Assembly: GCF_900142705.1 (NCBI RefSeq)
Contig: NZ_FRBV01000004.1
Span: 163,663 to 227,662, forward strand
Length of the DNA stretch: 64,000 nt
Direction of reading: 5' to 3'
Origin: Nitrosospira sp. Nsp11
GTDB lineage: Bacteria; Pseudomonadota; Gammaproteobacteria; Burkholderiales; Nitrosomonadaceae
The position numbers were made by a program, and so were the translations under genes. Positions within the stretch are counted from its first letter, which is position 1. The number at the start of each line of letters is the position of its first letter. The notes beneath the pieces were generated by a model, which was not told the DNA's origin, ran no database searches, and saw only the letters and a program-made list of their open reading frames with translations. Shown here piece by piece: positions 63,909-64,000 of this stretch.

Positions 63909-64000
63909 CCCTACCCCACAAAACCGTACCATTTAAAAGTAGAATTTCTGGCATGATTTTGACCTTAAATGGAAAGGAGCATGACGTGAAGAGAAGCAAA
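63906..64000 (+). mobile_element. left end of an IS3-family-like insertion sequence
   Basis: Right where hldE loses its conserved C-terminus, the sequence becomes TGACCCTACCCCACAAAACC, a TG-starting end. About 70 bases on, a strong GGAAAGGAG leads to a frame beginning VKRSK, the usual opening of IS3-type OrfA (MKRSKF...). The right end and any target duplication lie outside the window. Confidence 0.6.
63986..64000 (+). CDS. start of an IS3-type transposase OrfA (partial)
   Basis: Five codons (GTG AAG AGA AGC AAA) behind GGAAAGGAGC. An ATG five bases earlier is followed by TGA after one codon, so GTG is the start. Identification rests on the typical MKRSK opening and on the disrupted gene upstream. 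Confidence 0.5.

Overview
The window reads as chromosomal DNA of a betaproteobacterium. The best guess is an ammonia oxidiser of the Nitrosomonadaceae (Nitrosospira-like), judged from the overall character of the proteins and from gene orders such as alaA-hom-thrC. No rRNA or amo/hao marker is present, so this is inference. I saw no tRNA, rRNA or CRISPR array.

Layout. 1-2.6 kb: the start of a gene running off the left edge and a large unrecognised protein. 2.6-4.8 kb: a secreted GH13 alpha-amylase-family enzyme. 5.3-11.4 kb: a complete, translationally coupled Mrp-type Na+(K+)/H+ antiporter operon with A and B fused. 11.4-15.8 kb: redox enzymes (MDR oxidoreductase, type II NADH dehydrogenase, NAD(P)H:FMN reductase) and a CE4 deacetylase. 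15.8-17.7 kb: an accessory stretch with a decayed DUF4160/DUF2442 pair and orphan ORFs. 17.7-22.2 kb: a two-gene membrane operon of unknown function whose large member appears to have a periplasmic-binding-protein-like ectodomain. 22.2-23.7 kb: an orphan terminator and a REP-associated tyrosine transposase remnant flanked by REP palindromes. 23.7-27.8 kb: class I aldolase, CrcB fluoride channel, DUF190 protein and a large unknown membrane protein, all on the minus strand.

27.9-38.4 kb is a signalling block: a LapD-like degenerate c-di-GMP receptor, a histone-deacetylase-family amidohydrolase, an anchored UrtA-like binding protein, a hybrid histidine kinase overlapping it by 4 bp, and a REC-EAL phosphodiesterase. 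Together they suggest ligand sensing coupled to c-di-GMP turnover. 38.9-43.7 kb: an Mth938-domain protein, then alaA, hom and thrC (alanine and threonine synthesis). 44-47.3 kb: a minus-strand group with a gamma-glutamyl theme (CPA2 antiporter, YbdK/GCS2 ligase overlapping by 4 bp, C26 gamma-glutamyl hydrolase). 48-56 kb: a cardiolipin-synthase-like lipoprotein, a tandem-repeat unknown, nadC, a membrane-anchored GltB-like protein and clpB behind a good sigma-32 promoter. 56-58.7 kb: a 32-residue membrane peptide ORF and a copper-type P1B ATPase.

59-64 kb is a heptose operon: a glycosyltransferase-SIS (GmhA-like) fusion, an SDR, gmhB and hldE. hldE is cut short at its 3' end exactly where an IS3-like element begins; the element runs off the right edge. 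Short palindromes of the form GTAGGTCGGGC-N-GCCCGAC occur in three intergenic regions (23.2-23.6, 38.5-38.7 and 43.8-43.9 kb) and are the main dispersed repeat.
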